Positions 7,309-16,017 of a stretch of 64,000 bases of DNA are shown piece by piece. Origin of the DNA: UBA2396 sp038042175. Lineage in GTDB: Bacteria; Planctomycetota; Phycisphaerae; Phycisphaerales; UBA1924. The stretch covers positions 7,247 through 71,246 of the forward strand of contig CAYHQQ010000016.1 of NCBI GenBank assembly GCA_964358855.1, read 5' to 3'. The notes under the pieces were generated by a model, which worked only from the letters and a program-made list of their open reading frames with translations, was not told where the DNA came from and searched no databases. The translations under genes were made by a program, and so were the position numbers. Each line of letters opens with the position of its first letter. Positions within the stretch are counted from its first letter, which is position 1.

Positions 7309-8634
7309 ATGGACCGGGAAGTCCCGCCAATCTCGTTCGATCAGGCCAAGTCCGACCCGCAGGCCGCCGAGCGGGCGAGGTTTCTCGTGGCCGGGCAGGA
7401 GTCGCTGCTCACCAAGCACCGCCCTTGGAGAACGCTCAGGCATGTTGCCAAGGGCGCTGGCCTCGACCCCGTCGAGCTCTGGCGGGTGGCAAAGCTGGAG
7501 CGCCTCGCCACATGGCGAAACATCGGGCTGGACATGTCCGGCGGCAGACCGTTTGGTTACTGCCTCGGGCCGCAGCTCTCCGAACCTCTCCACCGGATCG
7601 ACCGGGCGACCGGGGCGGGTGGCCTCCTCTTGGACGAGAGTCATCGGACGCGCCTGGAGCTCAAGGCGCTGATCGACGAGGCGGTGGAGTCGTCATTGAT
7701 CGAAGGGGCGGCCACGACGCGCAAGGACGCCGTCGAAATGCTCCGCGCCCGGCGGATGCCGCTCACGCATGGCGAGCGAATGGTCGCCAACAACTATCGC
7801 GCGATGCAGGAGATCAAGGGCTGGCTCGCCCGCCCGCTGTCGAAAGCGGTGCTTCTTGAACTGCAGACCATCCTGACGACCGGCACGCTCAAAAGCGAGG
7901 GAGAGTCGGGCCGCTTCCGGAGGCCCGACGAATCCGTTCGTGTCGTCGACGAGCGGACTCAGGAAGACATCTTCGTCCCGCCTCCCGCCGAACTTCTCGA
8001 CGCGCGGATCGAGCGACTGTGCGCCTTCGCCAACATGGATCACAGCGGCGAGAACTTCATCCATCCCGTGGTGAAGGCTTGCATTTTGCATTTCATGATC
8101 GGCTACGAACATCCGTTCGTCGACGGAAACGGGCGAACGGCCCGAGCGGTGTTCTACTGGTTCGCCCTGCGAAACGGCTACCGGATCTTTGAGTACATTC
8201 CGATCTCGGAGAAGATCCGCAAAGGCTTTGCCCGCTACCCGCAAGCGTACATCGACACCGAGCTCGACGACGGTGACCTGACGTATTTCATCTTGTACAA
8301 GCTCGACATCATCGAGCAGTCGCTCGATGCACTCTCCGAGCACCTCAAGCACGAAGAAGAACGCATCGTCCGCAGCGAGGACCTGCTCAAGCTCAACAAA
8401 GGGCTCAGACTTCGCCAGCGGATCCTGCTCGAGCACGCCCTGCGTCATCCGATGCAGCGGTACACCGTCAAGAGCCACGCAGCGGCCAACGGCCTTTCGC
8501 TCAACACGTCCCGGGCAGATCTCCAGGGTTTGGCTCGTCTCAAGCTGCTCGTCGTCGAAAAGGACGGGCGTGAGGTCATCTATCGCCCGGCCCCCGGCCT
8601 CGCCGATCGCGTCGCGAAGTCGATGCGGAAGTGA
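7309..8634 (+). CDS. Fic domain protein (predicted AMPylase)
   Basis: 441 residues, with GAGGTG five bases before the ATG. The Fic active-site motif HPFVDGNGRTAR begins at His268, with every catalytic position present. An N-terminal SSLIEGA at about 128-134 fits the inhibitory (S/T)xxxE(G/N) helix of class II Fic proteins, implying autoinhibition. The C-terminal 100 residues look like a winged-helix DNA-binding domain (AANGLSLNTSRADLQGLARL). Fic enzymes typically transfer AMP to a hydroxyl of a target protein. The gene stands alone and is preceded by its own promoter and inverted-repeat operator, so the winged helix could be autoregulatory. Target unknown. Confidence 0.88.
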   Translation: MDREVPPISFDQAKSDPQAAERARFLVAGQESLLTKHRPWRTLRHVAKGAGLDPVELWRVAKLERLATWRNIGLDMSGGRPFGYCLGPQLSEPLHRIDRATGAGGLLLDESHRTRLELKALIDEAVESSLIEGAATTRKDAVEMLRARRMPLTHGERMVANNYRAMQEIKGWLARPLSKAVLLELQTILTTGTLKSEGESGRFRRPDESVRVVDERTQEDIFVPPPAELLDARIERLCAFANMDHSGENFIHPVVKACILHFMIGYEHPFVDGNGRTARAVFYWFALRNGYRIFEYIPISEKIRKGFARYPQAYIDTELDDGDLTYFILYKLDIIEQSLDALSEHLKHEEERIVRSEDLLKLNKGLRLRQRILLEHALRHPMQRYTVKSHAAANGLSLNTSRADLQGLARLKLLVVEKDGREVIYRPAPGLADRVAKSMRK

Positions 8635-8686
8635 TCGCGAAGCTCCAGCGGAGCCCCTCGCAGGTAGAAGTCGCTGGTAAAGAGAA

Positions 8687-8713
8687 CTTGACTAGCGGTC
8701 TCCGCTAGTCAAG
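8687..8713. repeat. Perfect hairpin after fic
   Basis: CTTGACTAGCGG and its exact complement form a 12-bp stem with a three-base loop, followed by a further half copy (CTTGACTAGGG at 8718-8728). It lies 52 bases after the Fic stop. There is no T-tract, so it is either a processing or 3'-end hairpin or a protein-binding site. Confidence 0.65.
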
Positions 8714-8785
8714 TAGGCTTGACTAGGGATGTAGAAGTCCTGATGCCCGCCTCGTGATTCAATGCAAACCGTCGCCCCACGCCCA

Positions 8786-8807
8786 CACTCGCTCGCGCGT
8801 CGTGCTC
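8786..8807. repeat. Palindromic element family A, half copy
   Basis: CACTCGCTCGCGCGTCGTGC is the right-hand end of family A; no left-hand partner is visible nearby. It is just beyond the terminator of the minus-strand gene that ends at 8871. Confidence 0.55.
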
Positions 8808-8811
8808 TGAA

Positions 8812-8842
8812 GGAAAAAGGCCGCCGATCTCTCGGCGGCCTT
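8812..8842 (-). terminator. Rho-independent terminator of the PEP-CTERM-like gene
   Basis: On the minus strand, an 11-bp stem (AAGGCCGCCGA with its complement; four-base loop) is followed by a run of five T. It lies 29 bases after the stop codon at 8871. Confidence 0.85.
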
Positions 8843-8870
8843 CACAATTTCACTTCAATCTCTCACCCGC

Positions 8871-9539
8871 TCACGCCCGACGACGACGCGTCGCCACGAG
8901 TCCGCCCAGGCCCAGGAGGCACAGGGCGCCCGGCGTGGGGATGGTCGTGATGACGGCATTGCCAAACGGGGCGGTGTCGGTGAACCACACGTTCACGCCC
9001 GTGGTCTGGAAGCCGAACTGGATGTGATGCCCCGCGTCGGCACTGGTCGCCAGGGTGATGCTGAACGCGCCGGGGGTCAGGGCCACGCTCGTCGTCGTGA
9101 ACGACGAGTAGTCGGACGCGAAGTCCTTGATGAACGCGATGGTGCTGTGGGCGGCGGTGAACGAGTTGGTCATCACGAAGCCCTGGAACGTCAGGTTCGT
9201 GCCGACGTAGACGCCGGTGGTCTCCTGATAGAGGTTGGCCTCCATGATCTTGTTGCCCGCCTGCCCCGGGCCGCCGCCACCGATGTACCAGTAGGGGTTC
9301 GGATCGCCGATGGTGTTGGGCGAGAGCGTCAGCGTGTGAGCGCCGTCGTTGAACGAGCTGTTCAAGTCGTTGGTGCCCCAAGGGCTGCCGAACTGGAACG
9401 CGCCGCCGTCGCCAGGAAGATTGAACACATTCATGTAACCCAGCCAGGTGGCCGACGAGTCGCCCACGCCAACGACCTGGGCCTGAGCCGCCGAAGCCGC
9501 CACCAAACCCGCCAACGCAGCAATTCGAATCGATTTCAT
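8871..9539 (-). CDS. Exported protein with PEP-CTERM-like sorting tail
   Basis: 222 residues. Signal peptide MKSIRIAALAGLVAASAAQA, a Gly/Ser/Thr/Asn-rich body of predicted beta structure, and a C-terminus of IPTPGALCLLGLGGLVATRR: a Pro-containing motif, hydrophobic helix and terminal arginines. This tripartite tail is the PEP-CTERM (or planctomycete PTP) sorting signal, cleaved by exosortase-type enzymes. The body was not recognised. The single gene has its own terminator. A direct repeat GAAGTGYTCC occurs twice in its upstream region (about 9580-9620). Confidence 0.75.
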   Translation of the reverse strand: MKSIRIAALAGLVAASAAQAQVVGVGDSSATWLGYMNVFNLPGDGGAFQFGSPWGTNDLNSSFNDGAHTLTLSPNTIGDPNPYWYIGGGGPGQAGNKIMEANLYQETTGVYVGTNLTFQGFVMTNSFTAAHSTIAFIKDFASDYSSFTTTSVALTPGAFSITLATSADAGHHIQFGFQTTGVNVWFTDTAPFGNAVITTIPTPGALCLLGLGGLVATRRRRA

Positions 9540-9702
9540 ACGCTCTCTCCATCTCTGAAACGGTTGTCAAGACCACTGGAACACTTCAGTAACCTATCTG
9601 AAACAGCGGAGCACTTCAACTGATATTTCTGGAATTGGCAAATAATTGCAGGCGAAAACAGCGCCCGAGTCGGCATGTTCGTGCATAGTTAGGTATCTGC
9701 GT

Positions 9703-10194
9703 TCAGGATCCCCTTCGGTCCCCGTGGCAGCACAGGTCAATCACCACCACCGACGCCAGAATCAGCACCGGGTCGAATCCAGCCGCGATCTCCACGCCGT
9801 AGGAGTCGGCCAGGGCGAACCAGCGTTTGGAGACCGTCGCGGCGATCTGCCCGTCAGCCCGCCGGAACTCGTACTCCATGTCGAGCAGATTCCCCGTTGC
9901 CTCGAGGTCGTCAGGGCCCGGCAAATCGACGTCGAACGTGCACTTGAAGAACGTGAACATGTGCTTGTGGACCGTGGTGGTCTGTCCGTCGCGCGTGATG
10001 TCGTACGTTTTGCCCAGCGTGAGCAGTCGCTGACGGATCCGGGCCAGCTCGTGTCCCTCCATGTCCTGGAACGAGAGCGAATCGCCAATCGACAGAGCTT
10101 TGCCGTCGACGTAGTACATCTCATGCCCGCGCTCGTCGCGGATGACGTAATCGTCGCCCAGGCAGAGCATCTTCTGTCGCATCTGGTAGATCAC
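9703..10194 (-). CDS. LURP-one-related (YxjI-like) family protein
   Basis: 163 residues. A GTG at 10194 is chosen because AAGGAG lies seven bases upstream; the first Met is at 10182. The sequence MRQKMLCLGDDYVIRDERG, MYYVDGKALSIGDSLSFQD and IRQRLLTLGKTYDI is characteristic of the tubby-like LURP-one/YxjI fold: repeated short beta strands, then a hydrophobic helix near the C-terminus (DPVLILASVVVIDL). The molecular function of the bacterial family is not established; membrane lipid binding has been suggested from the fold. It is divergent from the permease gene that follows. Confidence 0.8.
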   Translation of the reverse strand: MIYQMRQKMLCLGDDYVIRDERGHEMYYVDGKALSIGDSLSFQDMEGHELARIRQRLLTLGKTYDITRDGQTTTVHKHMFTFFKCTFDVDLPGPDDLEATGNLLDMEYEFRRADGQIAATVSKRWFALADSYGVEIAAGFDPVLILASVVVIDLCCHGDRRGS

Positions 10195-10304
10195 CGGGAG
10201 TCTCCTTGCATGGCGTGGCCCTCGCCCGCACGATACGCGACCCGATCCGCCCTTGGCCCCCGGGCGTTCATATGCTGACCACGAACGCACGCCGGGGCCG
10301 CTCC

Positions 10305-11498
10305 ATGATCAAGATCGCCATCCGCATGCTGCTGGGCGACACCACCAAGTGGTTGGGCGTCGTGCTGGGTGTCTTTCTCTGCACGTTCCTCATCACGCAC
10401 ATGCTCAGCCTCTTCACGGGGCTCATGGCCAGGAGCTACGCCCTGGTCACCGACATCCCCGCCGCCGACATCTGGGTGATGGACGCGGCCGTGCAGTATA
10501 CCGACGAGCCCATCGGCCTCCCCGACACCGCCCTCTCCCGCGTGCGTGGCATCCCCGGCGTCGCCTGGGCCGTCCCGCTGCACACGTCGACGCTGCGGGC
10601 CCGCCTCCCCAGCGGCGCTTTCCAGGCGGTGCTTCTGGTGGGCGTCGATGACGCGACGCTCCTGGGTGCACCCACCGAAATCCTCGGCGCGACGCCCTGG
10701 ATCCTGCGCGAGGCCGACACGGGCATCGTCGACACAACCTCCGCCCACACGCTCTTGCAGCTCCCCGTCCAAATCGCCCTGCACGAGCCCGGGTATCACG
10801 AGCTCGATCTCTCGGGGCCCAAGCGTCCGCTGAGGCCCGGCGATGAGCTCCTGATCAACGACCACCGCGTGGTGGTGGGGGCGCTGGCCGAGCTTGGCTC
10901 GCGGTTTCTCTCCAAGCCCATCGTCTACACCACCTACTCGCGGGCGGTGGCGATCTCCCCGCCCCAGCGCAACCTTCTCTCCTTCGTGCTGGTGAAGGCC
11001 GCCCCGGGCGTCGATCACGCCGGGCTCTGCCGGGCCATCATCACCTCGACGGGCCTGCGGGCCCGCACCGCCGCCCAGTTCTCCGACGACACGTACTGGT
11101 ACTACGTCGAGACCACCGGCGTCGTGAAACGCATCGGCATGATCGTGGGGATCGGCGTGCTCACCGGCGTCTCGGTCAGCGCCCTCCTGCTTTACCTCTT
11201 CACCAACGAGAACCTGCGGTACTACGCGGTGCTCAAGACCCTGGGCGCCACCGACTCGGTTGTCCTGCGGATGATCGTAGTGCAGGCCCTCCTGGCCTGC
11301 TCCACCGGCTATGGCCTGGGCGTGGGTTTCTCCGCAGGCGTCGGCACGCTCATCAAGTCCGACGCCATGCCCTACTCCCTGGTGCCGCTCACGCTGCTCT
11401 TCTCCGCGTGCGCGGTCCTGTTCGTGGGCGTGATCGCGGCCGCCTTGAGCGCCCACCGCCTCGTGCGCCTCGAGACCGGCGCGGTGTTCAAGAACTGA
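10305..11498 (+). CDS. FtsX/MacB-like ABC transporter permease
   Basis: 397 residues from ATG 10305 (an alternative ATG is at 10272). Topology is that of MacB/FtsX/DevC permeases: one N-terminal membrane helix (about 15-38), a large periplasmic domain (about 40-290), then three C-terminal helices, with the FtsX signature YAVLKTLGATDSVVLRMIVVQALL between helices two and three. It ends in RLVRLETGAVFKN. Such permeases need a LolD-like ATPase, but none is adjacent: upstream is the divergent LURP-one gene and downstream is pgeF, 17 bases away. The partner must be encoded elsewhere. Confidence 0.82.
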   Translation: MIKIAIRMLLGDTTKWLGVVLGVFLCTFLITHMLSLFTGLMARSYALVTDIPAADIWVMDAAVQYTDEPIGLPDTALSRVRGIPGVAWAVPLHTSTLRARLPSGAFQAVLLVGVDDATLLGAPTEILGATPWILREADTGIVDTTSAHTLLQLPVQIALHEPGYHELDLSGPKRPLRPGDELLINDHRVVVGALAELGSRFLSKPIVYTTYSRAVAISPPQRNLLSFVLVKAAPGVDHAGLCRAIITSTGLRARTAAQFSDDTYWYYVETTGVVKRIGMIVGIGVLTGVSVSALLLYLFTNENLRYYAVLKTLGATDSVVLRMIVVQALLACSTGYGLGVGFSAGVGTLIKSDAMPYSLVPLTLLFSACAVLFVGVIAAALSAHRLVRLETGAVFKN

Positions 11499-11515
11499 CC
11501 GCCTACTCTCGCGCC

Positions 11516-12352
11516 GTGCACGCCCAGAGCAACCACCCCGGACTCATCTCCTCGCGCATCCTGAGCCGGCTTGGCGTGCCCCACGCCTTCACCACCCGTG
11601 TCGGAGGCGTCTCCTCCGTCCCTTTCGACTCCTTCAACTTCGGTAACCCGGGTGAGCTTCCCCCCGGTGTCGCCCGCGATCCCAAGTGCAACATCGAGCG
11701 GAACTTCCAGATCGTGCTGGACGCTTTGGGATGCCACGCCCGGCGGATCGTGCAGGTCCATCAGGTGCACGGCCCGGAGGTCCTTGTTGAACAGAGCCGC
11801 GAGCGTCAGCGAGCGAATCAATCGCTCGCTGACGCTCGCGGAACTGTGGTTTGGGGCGACGTGAAGGCCGACGCGATCGTCACCGACGATCCTTCGTGCG
11901 TCGTTGCGGTTCGCGTCGCCGACTGCTGCCCGGTCCTTCTCGCCTCGGTCGATGGCAGAGTTGTCGCGGCTGTCCACGCGGGCTGGCGCGGCGTCATCGC
12001 CGGGGTTGCGACCGCGGCCGTCGCGCAGATGCGTCTTCTGGGCGCCGGCGAGATCGTCGCCGCGATCGGGCCTTGCATCTCCGCCGCTCACTTCGAGGTC
12101 GGCCCGGAGGTGCTGTCGGAGTTTCGCAGGATCTTCGGCGACGCGGCGCCGGTCGCCCGCGAGTCACCCCAGACGGGCAAGGGGCACGTCGACCTGCGTG
12201 CGGCTCTGGCGTTGCAAATGCGCCAGTCGGGCGTCGAGCGGGCCGATGTCCTGCCGGGGTGCACGCACGCCGACGAATCGCTCTACTTCTCGCACCGGCG
12301 CGACCGTGGTCTTACCGGACGCATGATCGGCCTCATCGGCCCACGGGCCTGA
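11516..12352 (+). CDS. pgeF: Peptidoglycan editing factor / YfiH laccase-domain protein
   Basis: 278 residues from GTG 11516, 17 bases after the permease stop. The family motifs are all present: FTTRVGGVSSVPFDSFNFG, QVHQVHGPEV, VADCCPVLL, VHAGWRGVIAG, IGPCISAAHFEVG and the C-terminal YFSHRRDRGLTGRM. His and Cys zinc/copper ligands are conserved. The enzyme is reported to act on misincorporated amino acids in peptidoglycan precursors and also as a purine nucleoside hydrolase or oxidase. Between EVLVEQ and GDVKADAIV about 20 extra residues (SRERQRANQSLADARG) are encoded by a perfect palindromic element at 11797-11841. The insertion keeps frame and falls in what should be a loop. Confidence 0.9.
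   Translation: MHAQSNHPGLISSRILSRLGVPHAFTTRVGGVSSVPFDSFNFGNPGELPPGVARDPKCNIERNFQIVLDALGCHARRIVQVHQVHGPEVLVEQSRERQRANQSLADARGTVVWGDVKADAIVTDDPSCVVAVRVADCCPVLLASVDGRVVAAVHAGWRGVIAGVATAAVAQMRLLGAGEIVAAIGPCISAAHFEVGPEVLSEFRRIFGDAAPVARESPQTGKGHVDLRAALALQMRQSGVERADVLPGCTHADESLYFSHRRDRGLTGRMIGLIGPRA
11797..11841. repeat. Palindromic element family B inside pgeF
   Basis: Two perfect 20-base arms (CCGCGAGCGTCAGCGAGCGA and its complement) around a five-base loop. The same arm recurs in the intergenic cluster at 24562-24726. Here it is translated as part of pgeF. Confidence 0.9.
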
Positions 12353-12359
12353 CCCAGCC

Positions 12360-13859
12360 TCACTCGTCCTGGCTGGTTTCCTTCCACCGCACGACCTTCA
12401 GAAGTGTCTGAATCTCCGCCTCGATCGCCCCGTAGTCGTACCCCGTGAGCCCGCTGGCCGTCGACCCTAGCGGACGCGCCGTGGCGTACACATCGGTCAG
12501 GGGCACGACGTTCGCATAGCCGGTGTCGATCCCGATCGACCCGCTCTTGAGCGAGAAGTCGCCGGTGCCGGGGTCGTTAAAGACGGGCGCCTGGGACGTG
12601 CTGAGGCCCACGACGCTGGCCGCGTGGATGTACGAGGAGATGATGGCGGAGTTGGACGAGCCCGAGTGCGAGTCGCCTTTGTGCGAGTCGCCTTTCTTCG
12701 ATTCGCTCTTGTGGGTCTCTCGCGAGCCGCCCGCGATGGTGATCCCGCTCTCGATCTCGCCCAGCAGCTTTCCCTCGGGCGAGTACATGTAGAGCCCGAT
12801 GTACGAGTCGCAGTTGATGTTGTTGCTCACGGTGCACGACTTGGTCGAGTAGGTGTACGCGTAGGTCGCGTAGAGGCAGTTGGTAGCGGTGTTGTTGGCG
12901 ACGACAGTGGTGTGCTTCCCGCCGTAGGCGTACGCGTAGATGCCGATGTAGGCGTCGCTGACGATGTTGTTCTGGACCGTGAGCGTGCAGGCGGTGCTCC
13001 CGCCCACCATGGCGATGAGCCCGTAGCAATAGCTCGCGTTGCCGTTGATGCTGGCGATCGAGCCGGACTTGAACTTCGACTTGGCGTAGAGCCCGCTGTT
13101 CATCAGGAAGCGGTTGCCCGTCACGGTCATCGTGTTCCCCGACGACGCGTAGAGATACGTGCAGTGCCCCGAGGTCGCCGATCGCAGGAAGTCGCAGTCG
13201 GTCATCTCAAAGTCGGAGATGTAGTAGGCGTACACGCCAAAGCCCGTCGGCACGTTGAACGTGCACCCGTCAAGAAGCAGGCCCGTCACCTCCGGCGGCT
13301 TCCCCTTGTAGTTCGAGGGAAGCGTGGCGTACACGCTCATCTGTGCCTGCCCGGTGAAGGTGAGATACTTGAACTGCCAGTACTCGCACTCGGACATGTT
13401 CAGCCCGTAGTTCTTGCCGGTGCCCAGGATCGTCACCGCCTCCGCCTTGTCGCCCGTCAGCGTTCCGCTGAAGTCACCCACGATGGTGTTGGGGTTGCCA
13501 CTGGTGCCCTTCTGGGTCGCCTTGGTGAACGTCAGCTCCTCGTTGTAGCTCCCCGGGCCCACAACGATCATCGTGCCGGACTTCTTGGTCGCCCCGATCG
13601 CTTTCTGGATCGTCTTGAACGCCTTGGACGGCGTGCTCCCGTCATTGGAATCACTGCCCGTCTTGCGGACGTACAGGTTCGTCTTGCTCGAACCAAACTC
13701 CTTGTCGAAGGCTGTCTTCTTGGTCGTCATCTGGTCCGCCCGGCGCTGCGCCGCGGTCTTGGATGCTTCCAGCATCTCCTCGCCCAGAGCCAAAGAGCCC
13801 GGACACGCCACCATCGCGACAAGCACCGCGGCCACAAGAGCGATCGATCTGATCTTCAT
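12360..13859 (-). CDS. Secreted right-handed beta-helix (pectate lyase-like) protein
   Basis: 499 residues from ATG 13859, which has AGGAG upstream. Signal peptide MKIRSIALVAAVLVAMVACP, then NLYVRKTGSDSNDGSTPSKAFKTIQKAI, the classic entry to parallel beta-helix proteins (DUF1565/pectate lyase 3-like). Many short repeats of the type NxFLMNS, NNIVSDAYIGIYAYAYGG, NNTATNCLYATYAY and NNINCDSYIGLYMYS form helix coils. A Lys/Ser/His/Gly-rich linker (about 405-425) interrupts the helix before a terminal GxDYGAIE segment. No catalytic residues could be assigned, so it may be a polysaccharide-binding or lyase protein at the cell surface. It converges with pgeF, seven bases apart. Confidence 0.72.
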   Translation of the reverse strand: MKIRSIALVAAVLVAMVACPGSLALGEEMLEASKTAAQRRADQMTTKKTAFDKEFGSSKTNLYVRKTGSDSNDGSTPSKAFKTIQKAIGATKKSGTMIVVGPGSYNEELTFTKATQKGTSGNPNTIVGDFSGTLTGDKAEAVTILGTGKNYGLNMSECEYWQFKYLTFTGQAQMSVYATLPSNYKGKPPEVTGLLLDGCTFNVPTGFGVYAYYISDFEMTDCDFLRSATSGHCTYLYASSGNTMTVTGNRFLMNSGLYAKSKFKSGSIASINGNASYCYGLIAMVGGSTACTLTVQNNIVSDAYIGIYAYAYGGKHTTVVANNTATNCLYATYAYTYSTKSCTVSNNINCDSYIGLYMYSPEGKLLGEIESGITIAGGSRETHKSESKKGDSHKGDSHSGSSNSAIISSYIHAASVVGLSTSQAPVFNDPGTGDFSLKSGSIGIDTGYANVVPLTDVYATARPLGSTASGLTGYDYGAIEAEIQTLLKVVRWKETSQDE

Positions 13860-13943
13860 GAGAAGTTCTCCTGAACAATCAGTCATCGGCACGGGACCAC
13901 CCCGAACTTCCTCCAGAGCCCCCCGCACGCCCCACCTTGTTGG

Positions 13944-15818
13944 TTATCGTGCCGGCCCCGACGACTTCAGGGACTCGGTGATCGAGATCTCCTGCAGCCG
14001 AAGGCTCAGGCGGTCGAGCGATTCCTTGGTCCGATAGAACGCGTCGGCATCCACCGACCGCCAGTCGCCCCTGGCGCGCTCGACCAGCTCCCGCAGCTGG
14101 GCGATCGCCGCGTCCAGGCTCGCCGCGTACGCACCCTCCAGCGACCCGCGATGTCGCTCCAGCCGCTCGGTGATCCACTTGAGGTCAAGCGTGCTGTTGG
14201 TCACCAAGTCCGCCACCCGATGGTGCGACATGTCCTCCCGGGCGTGCACCAGGCTCTCACGCTCCATCCGATCGACCTCGTCGCGCGTCAATCCGTGGTT
14301 GGGCACCACCTGCAGCTCCGCCCGCTTGCCGCTGCGCCGCTCGCTCGCCGAGACCTGCAGCACCCCGCTGGCGTCCACCAGAAACTCCACCTCGAGCTGC
14401 GGCACGCCCGCGGGCATCGGCGGAATCCCGCGCAGGTGAAACACGCCCAGGCTCCGGCAATCCGCCGCCATCTCGCGCTCCCCCTGCAAAACGTTGATCT
14501 TGATCGAGGTCTGCCCGTCGACCTGCGTGCTGAACATCTCCCGGGCCCGCGTGGGCACCGTCGTGTTGCGCATCACGATCTTCGACGCCGTCCCGTTCGC
14601 CGACTCGATCCCCAGCGAGAGTGGGATCACGTCCAGGAGCAGCGACCCCCTCGACGTGCCCGACAACAGCGAGGCCTGCACCGCGGCCCCCAGAGCAACC
14701 GCCTCGTCGGGATTGATCGCGGTGTAGGGCGTCAATCCAAACGCCTCGCCGACCCTGCGCCGGACCAGCGGCGTGCGCGTCATGCCGCCCACGAGCACCA
14801 CCGCGTCGATGGGCGTGTCGCCCAGCCGCGCATCACGCACCGCGCGCCCGCAAGCGTCGATCGTTCGATCCACCAGCGGCGAGATCAACCGCTCAAAGTC
14901 CTCGCGCGTCACCATCCGTCGATACTCCGCGTGCGGCGGCGGAAGCGCGACCACCGCCTCGACGCCCTCGACCTCCGAAAGCGCAATCTTCACCCGCTCG
15001 CCTTCCGCTCGCAATCGCGCGACGAGCGCCGCATCGGGCTTCCCCATCCCCAGCGTCGCCAGCTCGCCCGCGAAGAGCCCCACGAGCAGTTGATCCACGT
15101 CGTCGCCGCCCAGATGCGTGTCGCCCGCGGTCGAGAGCACCTGAAAGAAAGCCGTCGCATCCGCTTCCTTCGCCGGCGTCAGCCTCAGGATCGAGACGTC
15201 AAAGGTTCCCCCGCCCAGATCAAAGACCGCGACGACGCGGGTCTTGGCCCCGGCGAGTCTCGACGTGCCCAGCCCGTACGCGAGCGCCGCCGCCGTCGGC
15301 TCGTTGACGATACGCACGACGTCAAGACCTGCGAGGCGACCGGCGTCCCTGGTCGCTTGACGCTGCGCATCGTCGAAGTACGCGGGCACCGTGACCACAG
15401 CCTTGGTCACCGGGATACCCAGCACCCGCTCGGCCCGCCCCTTGAGGCTTCGCAGGATGACACCCGAAACCTCCTGCGGACTCACAACCTTCCCCCCGGG
15501 CAACTCGATCCTCGCCGTGTCGCTCGCGCCGGCAACCACCCGGAAAGGCAGGTACGGCAGGTCCGCCCCCGCATCGGCGATCGATCGACCCATCAGACGC
15601 TTGACGCTCGAGATCGTCGCCCCCGCAAACTGGGCCGCGCCCCGCCTCGCTTCATCGCCCACCAACGGCTCACCGGCCCCGAATCGCACCACGCTGGGCA
15701 CCATCGCCCTTCCGCCATCCTCAACGAGCACACGCGGCCCGCTCTGATCGCAGAACGCGACCAGGCTGTTGGTGGTGCCCAGATCAATCCCGACAATGAC
15801 ATCCCGCAGGTCGGCCAT
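13944..15818 (-). CDS. hscA: Hsp70 chaperone, HscA type (Fe-S cluster biogenesis)
   Basis: 624 residues from ATG 15818. Nucleotide-binding domain: VIVGIDLGTTNSLVAF, VPAYFDDAQRQATRDAG, IVNEPTAAALAYGLG, VFDLGGGTFDVSIL, LVGGMTRTPLVR. The substrate-binding domain contains VLQGEREMAADCRSL and FHLRGIPPMPAG, closer to HscA than to DnaK, and a shorter helical lid. HscA with HscB transfers Fe-S clusters from IscU to target proteins. A matching hscB-like gene lies 12 kb away at 27945; there is no grpE, dnaJ or isc gene beside this one. It is divergent from the ABC-F gene. Confidence 0.85.
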   Translation of the reverse strand: MADLRDVIVGIDLGTTNSLVAFCDQSGPRVLVEDGGRAMVPSVVRFGAGEPLVGDEARRGAAQFAGATISSVKRLMGRSIADAGADLPYLPFRVVAGASDTARIELPGGKVVSPQEVSGVILRSLKGRAERVLGIPVTKAVVTVPAYFDDAQRQATRDAGRLAGLDVVRIVNEPTAAALAYGLGTSRLAGAKTRVVAVFDLGGGTFDVSILRLTPAKEADATAFFQVLSTAGDTHLGGDDVDQLLVGLFAGELATLGMGKPDAALVARLRAEGERVKIALSEVEGVEAVVALPPPHAEYRRMVTREDFERLISPLVDRTIDACGRAVRDARLGDTPIDAVVLVGGMTRTPLVRRRVGEAFGLTPYTAINPDEAVALGAAVQASLLSGTSRGSLLLDVIPLSLGIESANGTASKIVMRNTTVPTRAREMFSTQVDGQTSIKINVLQGEREMAADCRSLGVFHLRGIPPMPAGVPQLEVEFLVDASGVLQVSASERRSGKRAELQVVPNHGLTRDEVDRMERESLVHAREDMSHHRVADLVTNSTLDLKWITERLERHRGSLEGAYAASLDAAIAQLRELVERARGDWRSVDADAFYRTKESLDRLSLRLQEISITESLKSSGPAR

Positions 15819-16017
15819 GCCGGACGATAGCACCCGAGCGAAAAAACCACCCAGGCGCCGTTCTCCCGTCGCCCGCGGAACCGCAAATCCCCCCGAAAAA
15901 CACTCCGATTCCGGCCAGAACCGCGCAAACCCGGATGCGAGTTCTATGATTGCCCTTGGGGCCCTCTCCCTCGCCCTATCAAACGCCGTTTCCCCTCGCC
16001 CTCCTCCGGACCCGTTC

